Assembly: GCF_014640155.1 (NCBI RefSeq)
Contig: NZ_BMGK01000003.1
Coordinates: forward strand, 186,001-250,000
Direction of reading: 5' to 3'
From: Planktosalinus lacus
Lineage (GTDB): Bacteria; Bacteroidota; Bacteroidia; Flavobacteriales; Flavobacteriaceae
DNA length: 64,000 nt
Shown here: positions 53,798 through 63,034 of the stretch, in pieces
Layout of the letters: the number at the start of each line of letters is the position of its first letter
Numbering within the stretch: the first letter of the stretch is position 1
The notes under the pieces: generated by a model
The model's input: only the letters and a program-made list of their open reading frames with translations
What the model was told of the DNA's origin: nothing
The model's database searches: none
Position numbers and translations under genes: made by a program

Positions 53798-54811
53798 TCA
53801 AAGCACATTCACTTCAGCTTCAAGGATAATGCCAAACAAATCCTGAACTTTTTCCTGTATGTTTTTAGAAAGGTTTAAAATTTCTCCTCCGGTAGCATTG
53901 CCGTAATTGACCAATACCAATGCCTGCTGTTTGTGAACGCCTGCATCACCAAAGCGTTTTCCTTTAAAACCGGCTTGTTCAATCAACCAACCTGCTGGGA
54001 TTTTATAGGCGTTTTCATTTAGCTTATAAAATGGAGCCCCGGGTTGTTTTTTGATAAATCGGGTAAAAGTTGTTTTGTCTACAACCGGGTTTTTAAAAAA
54101 ACTTCCACTATTTCCTAATTCTTTAGGGTCGGGTAGTTTTGACTGCCTGATGGCAATAACAGCATTTGAAATATCTTTTATGGTGGGATGTGTCACCTGC
54201 ATTTTAGAAAGTTCTTCTTTAATTGCTCCATAACCTGTGTTTATGTCATGGTCTTTTTTGGTGAGTCGCAAGGTTACATTTGTGATTATGTAATTACCTT
54301 TTTCTGTGGTTTTGAAAACAGAAGAGCGATATTCAAAATTACAGTCCTTCAGGTCAAAGTTTTTAATTTTTCCGGTATGCAAGTTCAGAGCTTCACAACT
54401 GTGAAAAACGTCTTTTAATTCCACGCCATATGCCCCAATATTTTGAATTGGCGCTGTGCCTACATTACCGGGGATAAGCGATAAATTCTCAATTCCGCCA
54501 ATATTGTTTTTCAGGCAATACATTACAAATTCGTGCCAGTTTTCACCAGCCTTAGCTTTAATAAAAACTGAATTTTCAGTTTCTTCAACCACTTCTATGC
54601 CCTTCAGATTGATATGAATCACCAAGGCATCAATGTCTTTGGTAAGAAGCATATTGCTTCCGCCACCCAATATAATTTTTTTTTGGAAACGAGTATCGTT
54701 CAAAACTTGTAGAAGCTCATCAACCGTATTGACCTCTGCAAAGTATTTTGCGTAAGCAGTCACCCCAAAAGTGTTGTAGGGTTTCAGGTTGATATGTTCT
54801 TGAATCAACAT
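53798..54811 (-). CDS. murB: UDP-N-acetylmuramate dehydrogenase
   Basis: 337 residues, type I (E. coli-like). The FAD-binding loop is LGGGSNMLL; the proton donor serine is in NSGSFFKNP; the C-terminal Glu is in ILEAEVNVL. It reduces enolpyruvyl-UDP-GlcNAc to UDP-MurNAc. Its ATG overlaps the stop of the aminotransferase gene by one base (TAATG), so translation is coupled. Confidence 0.96.
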   Translation of the reverse strand: MLIQEHINLKPYNTFGVTAYAKYFAEVNTVDELLQVLNDTRFQKKIILGGGSNMLLTKDIDALVIHINLKGIEVVEETENSVFIKAKAGENWHEFVMYCLKNNIGGIENLSLIPGNVGTAPIQNIGAYGVELKDVFHSCEALNLHTGKIKNFDLKDCNFEYRSSVFKTTEKGNYIITNVTLRLTKKDHDINTGYGAIKEELSKMQVTHPTIKDISNAVIAIRQSKLPDPKELGNSGSFFKNPVVDKTTFTRFIKKQPGAPFYKLNENAYKIPAGWLIEQAGFKGKRFGDAGVHKQQALVLVNYGNATGGEILNLSKNIQEKVQDLFGIILEAEVNVL

Positions 54812-56001
54812 TAACTATTGTATTGCTCCAGAGCTGTTTTTAGAATATGTACTGCTTTTTTCAGGTCTTCCTTTTTAAGGACATACGCAATGCGGACCTG
54901 GTTTTTACCGGCTCCGGGAGTGGAGTAAAATCCTCCGGCCGGTGCTATCATCACGGTTTCATTTTCAAATTGAAACTCTTCAAGCAACCATTGCGCAAAA
55001 ACATCGGCATCGGCAACAGGTAATTCGGCAATGCAGTAAAAGGCACCACCGGGATTGGCAACTTTGACATTAGGTATTTTTCTAAGTTCGGAAACCAGTA
55101 AATCCCTACGATCTTTGTATTCTGAAATCACATCGTCAAAATAGGATTGTGGTGTTTCTAAAGCAGCTTCGCTGGCAATTTGAGCAAATGTGGGTGGACT
55201 CAGTCTGGCCTGCGCAAACTTCATTGCGGTGGACATTACTTCCTTGTTTTTGGAAACAAGGCATCCAATGCGTGCTCCACACATACTGTATCGTTTGGAA
55301 ACAGAATCAATCACAATTGCGTTTTCCTCAATTCCTTCAACTGAAAGAATGGAATGATGTACCAAACCATCATAGGCAAACTCCCTGTAGACTTCATCGG
55401 CAATGAGGAATAAATTGTGTCTTTTTACAATCGCTGCCAATTGGTCAATTTCTTCTTTACTATATAAGTATCCAGTCGGGTTTCCGGGATTACAAATGAG
55501 GATAGCTTTGGTTTTTGGGGTAATTAATTTTTCAAATTCTGAAACAGGAGGCAAGCCAAAATTATTTTCGATGGTAGAAATTACCGGCACAACTTGCACA
55601 CCTGAGGCAATTGCAAATCCATTGTAGTTAGCATAAAACGGCTCGGGAATGATAATTTCGTCACCGGCATCAGCGATGGTTCCCATTGCAAAAAGAAGCG
55701 CTTCTGAACCGCCTGTTGTCACAATAATATCGTTATGAGTAATGCTTGGTGAAATATTTTGATAGTAAGTTGCCAGTTTTTTTCTGTAAGTTTCAAATCC
55801 TGCGGAATGGCTGTATGATAAAACTGAAATGTTATTGTTTTTAATGGCATTTAGAGCAACTTCGGGAGTTTTTATATCGGGTTGGCCTATGTTGAGATAG
55901 TATATTTTTTTTCCTTTTTCTTGAGCCAAATCAGCATAAGGAACTAATTTTCTTATGGGTGATTCAGGCATTAATTTTCCTTTATTAGAAATGTGTGGCA
56001 T
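54811..56001 (-). CDS. Class I/II pyridoxal-phosphate aminotransferase
   Basis: 396 residues from ATG 56001 (MPHISNKGKLMPESPIRKL); ATG 56031 would add ten residues. PLP lysine in DSVSKRYSMCGARIG, cofactor contacts in CNPGNPTGYLY and DEVYREF, and the final Arg in NQVRIAYV. It belongs to the aspartate/aromatic aminotransferase fold; the donor and acceptor cannot be told. Coupled to murB. Confidence 0.92.
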   Translation of the reverse strand: MPHISNKGKLMPESPIRKLVPYADLAQEKGKKIYYLNIGQPDIKTPEVALNAIKNNNISVLSYSHSAGFETYRKKLATYYQNISPSITHNDIIVTTGGSEALLFAMGTIADAGDEIIIPEPFYANYNGFAIASGVQVVPVISTIENNFGLPPVSEFEKLITPKTKAILICNPGNPTGYLYSKEEIDQLAAIVKRHNLFLIADEVYREFAYDGLVHHSILSVEGIEENAIVIDSVSKRYSMCGARIGCLVSKNKEVMSTAMKFAQARLSPPTFAQIASEAALETPQSYFDDVISEYKDRRDLLVSELRKIPNVKVANPGGAFYCIAELPVADADVFAQWLLEEFQFENETVMIAPAGGFYSTPGAGKNQVRIAYVLKKEDLKKAVHILKTALEQYNS

Positions 56002-56079
56002 TTTGTGTATTTTTAGGATGCAAAGTTGCAAAATTTTATTTAGATTTCCATGAAGATCAAATGGAGATTAGCATAATTT

Positions 56080-57444
56080 TTGTGGTTCATTAAACAAAAA
56101 ATTCTATTGAAAAGAAACATAACATTTTTCCTTATATTAGTTTCCTTGTTGTTTTCTTCTGAGAGTGCCTGGTCACAAAAAAGTTTTGAGTTTTCAGGTA
56201 ACAGAACTAAGGACAAGGTAAACTTTAAATTGATTAACAACCTTGTTTTAATTCCTGTTAAAGTAAATGGTGTTTCCTTGACTTTTTTATTGGATTCGGG
56301 TGCTTCATCAACGGTGATTTTCAGTTTTGAAGATACTGATTCGATACAGTTGTATAACTATTCTATGATTAAATTGCGTGGATTAGGTAAAGGGGAGCCT
56401 GTAGATGCATTAAAATCTGAAGGCAATACTGTTGAAATTGGTAAAGCTAAAAGTAGTGATCAAACTATTTTTGTGGTGTTTGATGGTGCTTTAAATTTTT
56501 CATCGCGATTGGGCTATCCTGTTCATGGAATTATTGGATATGACTTTTTGAAAGATTTTGTAGTGGATGTAAACAATCAACGAGAGCGCCTTCGTTTTTT
56601 TAAACCTGACTCATACAAGAAAAAAAACTGTCGTAGATGTATCATTAAGGAGATTTACTTAAAAAAAAACAAGCCCTATATTTCAGCCAGTTATTTTAAT
56701 GGAATTGAATCAGTTGATTTAAATTTGCTTATAGACTCTGGTTCAGGAGATGCATTATGGTTATTTGAACATAGCGATGAAAAAATACTTCTTCCATCAG
56801 ATGCTTTTGAAGATTATTTAGGGCTTGGAATTAATGGAAATATATATGGTAAACGTTCAAAAGTTGCATCATTTACTATTGATGAATTTCAATTTTCAAA
56901 TGTAAATACTGCCTATCCGGATGTAGACATCAACGATACAATCATTGATCTTGGCACACGAAATGGAAGCATTGGGGGCGAAGTTTTAAAGCGTTTTAAC
57001 TGGACCATAGATTACACAAACAAATTTATAAAGCTTAAAAAGAATTCATTTTTTAAAGATCCATTTCATTATAATATGAGTGGGTTAACTTTGCAACAAG
57101 GTGGTTTTACACTTGTAAAAGAACAAAAAAGTATTGACTCAGACAGTTATCGATTGAATCAGAATGAATCACATTCAGTATTTAATCTAAACCTTAGTGA
57201 TGCAGTTGAATTAAAGCTTAAACAACTTTTTGAAGTAGTGGAAGTAAGAAAAAATTCACCTGCAGATTTGGCCGGAATTAGAATTGGAGATGAAATTTTA
57301 GAAATCAACAATAAACCTGCTTATCAGTATGAATTAAATGAAATCAATCAATTGTTTTATTCCCATGAAGGAAGAACGATTAAAATGAAGATTTTGAGAA
57401 ATGGCATAGCTCAAAATTTTAAATTTGAACTGAAAGATATTTAA
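56080..57444 (+). CDS. Two-lobed aspartyl protease family protein with C-terminal PDZ domain
   Basis: 454 codons from TTG 56080; a TTG at 56107 (LKRNITFFLILVSLLF) would give a more normal signal peptide, and no ATG fits. Two retropepsin-like lobes each carry the catalytic triad: FLLDSGASSTVI near residue 70 and LLIDSGSGDALW near 220. A PDZ domain follows (DLAGIRIGDEILEINNKPAY near 400-420). The two lobes in one chain mimic pepsin. It is secreted or periplasmic. Substrate unknown. A bidirectional terminator follows. Confidence 0.87.
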   Translation: MWFIKQKILLKRNITFFLILVSLLFSSESAWSQKSFEFSGNRTKDKVNFKLINNLVLIPVKVNGVSLTFLLDSGASSTVIFSFEDTDSIQLYNYSMIKLRGLGKGEPVDALKSEGNTVEIGKAKSSDQTIFVVFDGALNFSSRLGYPVHGIIGYDFLKDFVVDVNNQRERLRFFKPDSYKKKNCRRCIIKEIYLKKNKPYISASYFNGIESVDLNLLIDSGSGDALWLFEHSDEKILLPSDAFEDYLGLGINGNIYGKRSKVASFTIDEFQFSNVNTAYPDVDINDTIIDLGTRNGSIGGEVLKRFNWTIDYTNKFIKLKKNSFFKDPFHYNMSGLTLQQGGFTLVKEQKSIDSDSYRLNQNESHSVFNLNLSDAVELKLKQLFEVVEVRKNSPADLAGIRIGDEILEINNKPAYQYELNEINQLFYSHEGRTIKMKILRNGIAQNFKFELKDI

Positions 57445-57450
57445 GCAAAA

Positions 57451-57478
57451 AAAACCCTCTATTTCAGAGGGTTTTTAT
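57451..57478. terminator. Bidirectional terminator between protease and DUF1573 genes
   Basis: AAAACCCTCT and AGAGGGTTTT pair around ATTTC, with T runs on both strands. Sits between the convergent stops at 57444 and 57498. Confidence 0.8.
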
Positions 57479-57497
57479 TTTAAAAATATATTTTATT

Positions 57498-57863
57498 TTA
57501 ACCTTTGACTGTACCTTTAATTTTTAAAGTTACAATGGGTTCATCAGCGTTTGAATAAACACTTATTGACCTTCTTATTGGTCCAACACGTTTGGTGTCA
57601 TATTTTACTTCAATAACATCAGACGCTCCAGGAGCAATAGGATCGCTTGGTTTTTTTGGAATTGTACATCCACAGGTTGATTTAACGTCTTCAATTACCA
57701 AAGGTTGGTCACCCGTATTGGTGAATTTAAATGTTCTTACACCATCTGAACCTTTTTCAATTTCACCATAATCGATGGTGTCTTCATCAAATGTAATCTT
57801 TGCTTGTGCTTGTGTAGCGAAACTGATTAAGCCTACAGCAAGTATTAAAACAAGTTTTTTCAT
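57498..57863 (-). CDS. DUF1573 domain secreted protein
   Basis: 121 residues from ATG 57863 (MKKLVLILAVGLISFATQAQA is the signal peptide; the ATG at 57899 is upstream of it). The DUF1573 Ig-like domain is TFDEDTIDYGEIEKGSDGVR..., with the hallmark DVKSTCGCTIPKKP and RVGPIRRSISVYSNADEP. Periplasmic or surface protein, common in several paralogues per flavobacterial genome; function unknown. Divergent from valS. Confidence 0.88.
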   Translation of the reverse strand: MKKLVLILAVGLISFATQAQAKITFDEDTIDYGEIEKGSDGVRTFKFTNTGDQPLVIEDVKSTCGCTIPKKPSDPIAPGASDVIEVKYDTKRVGPIRRSISVYSNADEPIVTLKIKGTVKG

Positions 57864-57954
57864 AATTTCTAAGTTTTTAAGAATTGCTAATGTATACACT
57901 TTTTAATCTTCAAGCAAATTAAATTATTCACTTTTATAATCTTTAAGTTATACC

Positions 57955-57962
57955 TACTTTTG
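57955..57962 (+). promoter_or_regulatory. -7 promoter element for valS
   Basis: TACTTTTG, exact TAnnTTTG, 27 bases before ATG 57990. It overlaps the in-frame codons of the longer ORF start, supporting the later start. Confidence 0.4.
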
Positions 57963-57989
57963 CATACTAGTTCAAAAATCACACCAAAA

Positions 57990-60620
57990 ATGAGTATTTC
58001 TTCTAATTATGATGCCAATTCGGTTGAAGGCAAGTGGTATAACTACTGGATGAAACACAACTATTTTCATTCTGAACCCAATGAAAAAACTCCCTATACC
58101 ATAGTAATTCCTCCGCCCAATGTTACAGGTGTGTTGCATATGGGGCATATGCTTAATAACACTATTCAAGATGTGCTAATAAGAAGAGCCAGACTTAAAG
58201 GTTTTAATGCCTGTTGGGTTCCGGGCACAGACCACGCCTCAATTGCAACCGAAGCAAAAGTGGTGGCTAAATTAAAAGAAGAAGGAATTAACAAAAGTGA
58301 TTTAACTCGTGATGAATTTTTAAAGCACGCCTGGGAATGGACTGATAAACACGGGGGAATTATTCTAGAACAACTTAAAAAATTAGGCTGTTCTTGCGAC
58401 TGGGAAAGAACCAAGTTCACCCTCGATGACAATATGTCTGCTTCAGTTATTAAGTCATTTGTTGATTTGTATAATAAAGGACTGATTTACCGAGGTTACC
58501 GAATGGTTAACTGGGATCCCGAAGCGCAGACCACCCTGTCAGATGAAGAAGTGGTTTTTGAAGAGCAACAAGGAAAGCTTTATTACATAAATTATAAAAT
58601 AGATGGTAGCAATGATACACTAACCATTGCTACAACCCGTCCTGAAACCATTTTTGGTGATACAGCAATTTGCATCAATCCCAATGATGAACGATTTACT
58701 CACCTCAGAGGAAAAAAAGCAGTTGTTCCAATTGCAAACAGAGTCATTCCTATCATCGAGGATGAATATGTAGATGTAGAATTTGGAACGGGATGTTTAA
58801 AAGTAACACCTGCTCACGACGAAAATGACAAGATGCTGGGTGATAAACACAAGCTTGAAATTATTGACATATTTAACCCTAACGGGACTTTAAATTCATT
58901 TGGATTGCATTATGAAGGCAAAGATCGTTTTGAAGTTAGAAAGTTAATAGTCAATGAACTTGATGCTAACGGATTTTTACAAAAAGTAGAAGATCACATA
59001 AATAAAGTTGGCACCAGCGAACGCACAAAAGCAGTGATTGAACCACGTTTGAGTGACCAGTGGTTTTTAAAAATGGAAGACTTGGTCAAACCCGCCATAA
59101 AAGCTGTTCTTGAAACCGATGAAGTTAAATTATATCCTAAAAAGTTTGATAATACCTATCGTCATTGGATGGAAAATATTCGCGACTGGAATATTTCAAG
59201 ACAACTTTGGTGGGGACAACAGATTCCGGCATTTTATTACGGCGAAGGGAAAGATGATTTTGTGGTTTGTGAAACAAAAGAAGAAGCACTCGTGCTTGCA
59301 CAAAAAAAATCTGGAAACCCAAACCTTTCCAAAAACGATTTGAGTCAAGATCCCGATGCATTAGACACCTGGTTTTCATCTTGGTTATGGCCTATGAGTG
59401 TGTTTAATGGAATTCTTGAGCCTGAAAATGAAGAATTTAAATATTATTATCCCACAAACGATTTGGTTACCGGACCAGATATTTTGTTTTTCTGGGTAGC
59501 GAGAATGATCATAGCAGGTTATGAATACACCGGAAAACGTCCCTTTGAAAATGTGTATTTAACGGGTTTAGTTAGAGACAAGCAACGAAGAAAAATGTCT
59601 AAATCTTTGGGCAATTCGCCTGATGCGTTAGATTTAATTGATCAATATGGTGCAGATGGTGTGAGAGTTGGTTTGTTGCTGAGTGCATCAGCAGGTAATG
59701 ATTTATTATTTGATGAAGGTTTATGTAATCAAGGGAAAGGATTTGCAAATAAAATCTGGAACGCTTTTAGGTTGGTTGAAGGCTGGGAAGTGGCTGACAT
59801 TCCCCAACCAGAATATGCCCAAAAAGCTCTGGAATGGTACAACGCCAAGTTGCAAAGCACGCTGGTAGAAATTGAAGACCATTACAGCAAATACAGAATA
59901 AGCGATGCCTTGATGTCGACATACAAATTAGTTTGGGATGACTTCTGTTCCTGGTTATTGGAAATGATAAAACCGCCTTTTGGACAACCCATTGATCAAA
60001 AAACATTTGATGGAGTGATTGAAATGCTTGAAAATAATTTGCGAATCCTTCATCCGTTTATGCCCTTTTTAACTGAAGAAATTTGGCAAAACATAACTGA
60101 AAGAACAAAAGAAGAAGCGCTGATAGTTAATAATTGGCCGAAGATGGAGCCCTTTGACAATAAGTTGATTTCAGATTTTGAACATGCTGCTGAGGTGATT
60201 TCGGGAATTAGAACTATAAGAAAAGAGAAGAACATTTCCTTTAAAGAAACAATTTCACTTTCAGTATTAAATCAGGAAAATGTTACCAATAAATTTGATT
60301 CAATCATTACTAAACTTGGTAATATTGATTCTTTAGATTATGTTGAGGAAAAAGTAAATGGTGCTTTGAGTTTTAGAGTGAAATCAAATGAATATTTTAT
60401 CCCTGTGGCAGGAACAATAAATATTGAGGAGGAAATTAAAAAGCTGACTGAAGAATTGGAGTATACTGAAGGTTTTTTAAAATCTGTACAAAAGAAGCTT
60501 TCAAATGAGCGCTTTGTAAATAATGCTCCGGAAACAGTCATTGCTTCTGAAAGAAAAAAAGAAGCTGATGCGCTCGCAAAAATCAACACCTTAAAAGAAA
60601 GTATTGCCGGCTTGCAATAA
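57990..60620 (+). CDS. valS: Valine--tRNA ligase
   Basis: 876 residues from ATG 57990 (an upstream in-frame ATG at 57960 lies within the promoter motif). Class I synthetase: HIGH motif as HMGH at 50-53, editing-domain [16 protein letters not shown] at the acceptor site, KMSKS in [11 protein letters not shown], and the C-terminal coiled-coil arm ([20 protein letters not shown], ending [14 protein letters not shown]). It charges tRNA-Val and edits threonyl errors. Followed by a strong terminator. Confidence 0.97.
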   Translation: MSISSNYDANSVEGKWYNYWMKHNYFHSEPNEKTPYTIVIPPPNVTGVLHMGHMLNNTIQDVLIRRARLKGFNACWVPGTDHASIATEAKVVAKLKEEGINKSDLTRDEFLKHAWEWTDKHGGIILEQLKKLGCSCDWERTKFTLDDNMSASVIKSFVDLYNKGLIYRGYRMVNWDPEAQTTLSDEEVVFEEQQGKLYYINYKIDGSNDTLTIATTRPETIFGDTAICINPNDERFTHLRGKKAVVPIANRVIPIIEDEYVDVEFGTGCLKVTPAHDENDKMLGDKHKLEIIDIFNPNGTLNSFGLHYEGKDRFEVRKLIVNELDANGFLQKVEDHINKVGTSERTKAVIEPRLSDQWFLKMEDLVKPAIKAVLETDEVKLYPKKFDNTYRHWMENIRDWNISRQLWWGQQIPAFYYGEGKDDFVVCETKEEALVLAQKKSGNPNLSKNDLSQDPDALDTWFSSWLWPMSVFNGILEPENEEFKYYYPTNDLVTGPDILFFWVARMIIAGYEYTGKRPFENVYLTGLVRDKQRRKMSKSLGNSPDALDLIDQYGADGVRVGLLLSASAGNDLLFDEGLCNQGKGFANKIWNAFRLVEGWEVADIPQPEYAQKALEWYNAKLQSTLVEIEDHYSKYRISDALMSTYKLVWDDFCSWLLEMIKPPFGQPIDQKTFDGVIEMLENNLRILHPFMPFLTEEIWQNITERTKEEALIVNNWPKMEPFDNKLISDFEHAAEVISGIRTIRKEKNISFKETISLSVLNQENVTNKFDSIITKLGNIDSLDYVEEKVNGALSFRVKSNEYFIPVAGTINIEEEIKKLTEELEYTEGFLKSVQKKLSNERFVNNAPETVIASERKKEADALAKINTLKESIAGLQ

Positions 60621-60624
60621 TTAT

Positions 60625-60660
60625 AAAAAAGGCTGCAATAATCTATTGCAGCCTTTTTTA
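60625..60660 (+). terminator. Bidirectional terminator after valS
   Basis: GGCTGCAATA and TATTGCAGCC form a 10-base stem around ATC with A6 before and T6 after. It lies between the convergent valS and DUF6029 genes. Confidence 0.85.
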
Positions 60661-60684
60661 TTCAATTCTTAAATTTTAATTTGT

Positions 60685-62334
60685 TTAGAAGGTTACTGCA
60701 ATGTTCATAGAGAACCCTGTGTTTTCAGGAACGAAACGGCATACCCCACCAACACATATTAAACCACCCCGTTGACGACCATAGTTAACTGCAAATCGGG
60801 TTCTTCCTTTTGTATAACTTCCTCCAAAGTTGTAGTAATGAATTTCATCTTCACCACCATAATTCCAGGAATCTGCAATGTATAGACCAAGTCTTGGCGA
60901 AAAATTGTATTCAAATAGAGCAGCAGCCCAGTTTTTTCTATCTTGTTCTGTCCATAAGTGCTGCAATTCCAGACGGAAGGATTTTCCTGAGCCTAAACGG
61001 TAAGTATGCTCAATTACACCAATATTAGCAGTAATATCTTCAAAACCAAGGGGGCTTCCATCTGTGATGCCCTTGTCGATAATAACATTTGAGTAAGTGT
61101 AAATACCACTTAATTTTTCAGAAAGCCTTTTTCTTATTTCTAAAGTTACTTCTCTAAAATAGCGGTCACCATCACCGAGAAATTCAGATTTGTAGCCATT
61201 GTTTTCAACATCATAAACGGCATCCAGTCCTGACCAGTATGAGAAATTAAAATCGAGTTTGGTGCCATATTTTCCTCCAAAAAATGTTTCCTTTTCAAAG
61301 GTGTAAAATACGTCTATCTGGGTGCCCATTTCACCAGCTTGCTTTTGAAAGTCTTGTAAAACTAATCTCGCTTGTGGATTGTAAACATATATGTTTGACA
61401 ACATATAGTCGTGTTGTTTTGTAAGTGAAGGGATGTAATTAATAAGTTGCTGATTATATTGATTCCCTTCTGCATATCGATCTGCATAAAAACTGAAGTT
61501 TTCTATGCGTCTTAGTGCTGCATTGATTCCAAGTCCACGTTGAGAATACCCAAGGTTTAACAATAGTGCTGAACCTTTGTAGAGTTCTTCATTATTTGTA
61601 ATTACACCTTCGTTTACCAAAGCATCGGGCTCTTTGTGTACAGCTTCAAAAGCTGCAGAAAAGTTTTTATAGAGAAAGTCAATTCTACCTGAATAGGCAT
61701 TTACGGTTGAAGGTAGTGTATTGCTTCCCAAATTATCTTGATAACGCGCCACATAACTTCCTCCAACATCAATAAATAAATCATCTGTGTTGAATACCTG
61801 GCCTAGATCTATAATTGCATCAGCACCTTGAATGACTCCTTCTGAGGTATCAAATCCATCTCGTTGCTCACCATATACTGCTGTCAGGAAAATAAAGTCA
61901 GTGGGAGAAAATTTAACTTTTACACCTTTTAGGGCGTTGTTAATACCCAGTTGTCTGTCTTCCCAAAACCTTAAAATCAAACCACTTCCAAACTGCTCAT
62001 AAAAATACCCACCTGTAATATCAAGAGATTCATGTTTAAAATTTAAAAAGTAAGTACTTATACCATTACCGTCAATATTGGGTGCATACCCTAATAAAGC
62101 AGTTGGAAGATATGATTCATACTGAATGCCTGCTGTAAACTTTCCAAGATTATAATTTAACATAAAATAATTATTAGCCCTGAATTGTTCATCTGGAGCT
62201 AAAATATTCAATCCCTCATCGTCTTGAAGCCATTGAGAGTTTGACTCAAATCCGCCGGAAAAATTACCATAATCTTGTGAAAATACTGATGTCGAAATTG
62301 CAATTAAAAGTAGGGAGAGTAGCTTTTTTTTCAT
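60685..62334 (-). CDS. DUF6029 family outer-membrane protein
   Basis: 549 residues. Signal peptide (MKKKLLSLLLIAISTSVFSQ), then DYGNFSGGFESNSQWLQDD and a long series of alternating aromatic strands (YFMLNYNLGKFTAGIQYESY, ITGGYFYEQFGSGLIL, TRFAVNYGRQRGG), ending in the barrel-like FSMNIAVTF. A large outer-membrane beta-barrel of unknown cargo. Its start lies 30 bases before the start side of... it precedes no other gene on its strand except that the TlpA gene ends 30 bases upstream, so TlpA and this gene are likely one transcript. Confidence 0.85.
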   Translation of the reverse strand: MKKKLLSLLLIAISTSVFSQDYGNFSGGFESNSQWLQDDEGLNILAPDEQFRANNYFMLNYNLGKFTAGIQYESYLPTALLGYAPNIDGNGISTYFLNFKHESLDITGGYFYEQFGSGLILRFWEDRQLGINNALKGVKVKFSPTDFIFLTAVYGEQRDGFDTSEGVIQGADAIIDLGQVFNTDDLFIDVGGSYVARYQDNLGSNTLPSTVNAYSGRIDFLYKNFSAAFEAVHKEPDALVNEGVITNNEELYKGSALLLNLGYSQRGLGINAALRRIENFSFYADRYAEGNQYNQQLINYIPSLTKQHDYMLSNIYVYNPQARLVLQDFQKQAGEMGTQIDVFYTFEKETFFGGKYGTKLDFNFSYWSGLDAVYDVENNGYKSEFLGDGDRYFREVTLEIRKRLSEKLSGIYTYSNVIIDKGITDGSPLGFEDITANIGVIEHTYRLGSGKSFRLELQHLWTEQDRKNWAAALFEYNFSPRLGLYIADSWNYGGEDEIHYYNFGGSYTKGRTRFAVNYGRQRGGLICVGGVCRFVPENTGFSMNIAVTF

Positions 62335-62364
62335 TTTAAAAATTAATTTTAAATCTTTGATTAT

Positions 62365-62847
62365 TTATTTTGAAAATTCAACTACTTTTTCATACAGTTC
62401 ATCTTCTGCGCCCGGAGTATAACCAGAGTGTCTGTAAAGAATTTTATTGTTTTTTACAACAAGCGTTAAGGGAACTGTGGCGGCGCCCAATGCTCTTTTT
62501 AAATCATTGTTAGTGTCTAGTAAAAACTCATAATCCCAGCTTTTTCCATTAATCATAGGCCTCACTCTTCTAACAGTTCTTGCATCATCAACGGATATTG
62601 CATACAAAACCACATTGGTTTCAGATTTCCAATCGTCATAAACTACACTGATAGCATCTAGTTCATTTTTACAAGGCACACACCAGGTTGCCCATAAAGA
62701 GATTATTACAACTTGGTCATCTTGAGAAATATTTTGAATATTTACATCTGTTCCGTCAATATTTTTCAATGTCATATCAGGCAACTCTGTCTGTGAAAAA
62801 GATTGTAAAAACAATATTGAAATAAAAAATGTTAAAAGTGCTTTCAT
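62365..62847 (-). CDS. TlpA-family periplasmic thioredoxin-like protein
   Basis: 160 residues. A signal peptide (MKALLTFFISILFLQSFSQ) precedes a thioredoxin fold with the redox motif CVPC in LWATWCVPCKNELDAI and the cis-proline in AATVPLTLVV. Likely reduces disulfides in periplasmic or outer-membrane proteins. It lies 30 bases upstream of the DUF6029 barrel gene on the same strand, and the adjacent divergent gene (Omp28-type) also has a CxxC. Confidence 0.9.
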   Translation of the reverse strand: MKALLTFFISILFLQSFSQTELPDMTLKNIDGTDVNIQNISQDDQVVIISLWATWCVPCKNELDAISVVYDDWKSETNVVLYAISVDDARTVRRVRPMINGKSWDYEFLLDTNNDLKRALGAATVPLTLVVKNNKILYRHSGYTPGAEDELYEKVVEFSK

Positions 62848-62997
62848 GATATTTACTTTGTTAGTTTAATTTGAAAAGCAATAATAATAATATATATTTT
62901 AATTATTTAGTGAAATGAATATTTTCTTTACAAAGAAAAAAATATAATTCAAAAGTTAAGTAGTTAATTTTAATTTATTATTATATTAAAAAAAAAC

Positions 62998-63005
62998 TAT
63001 ATTTG
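62998..63005 (+). promoter_or_regulatory. -7 promoter element for the Omp28-type gene
   Basis: TATATTTG, exact TAnnTTTG, 29 bases before ATG 63035. The upstream region is too A/T-rich for a distinct -33. Confidence 0.4.
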
Positions 63006-63034
63006 GAGATTCCTTAATTTTAAAATTAGCAATT

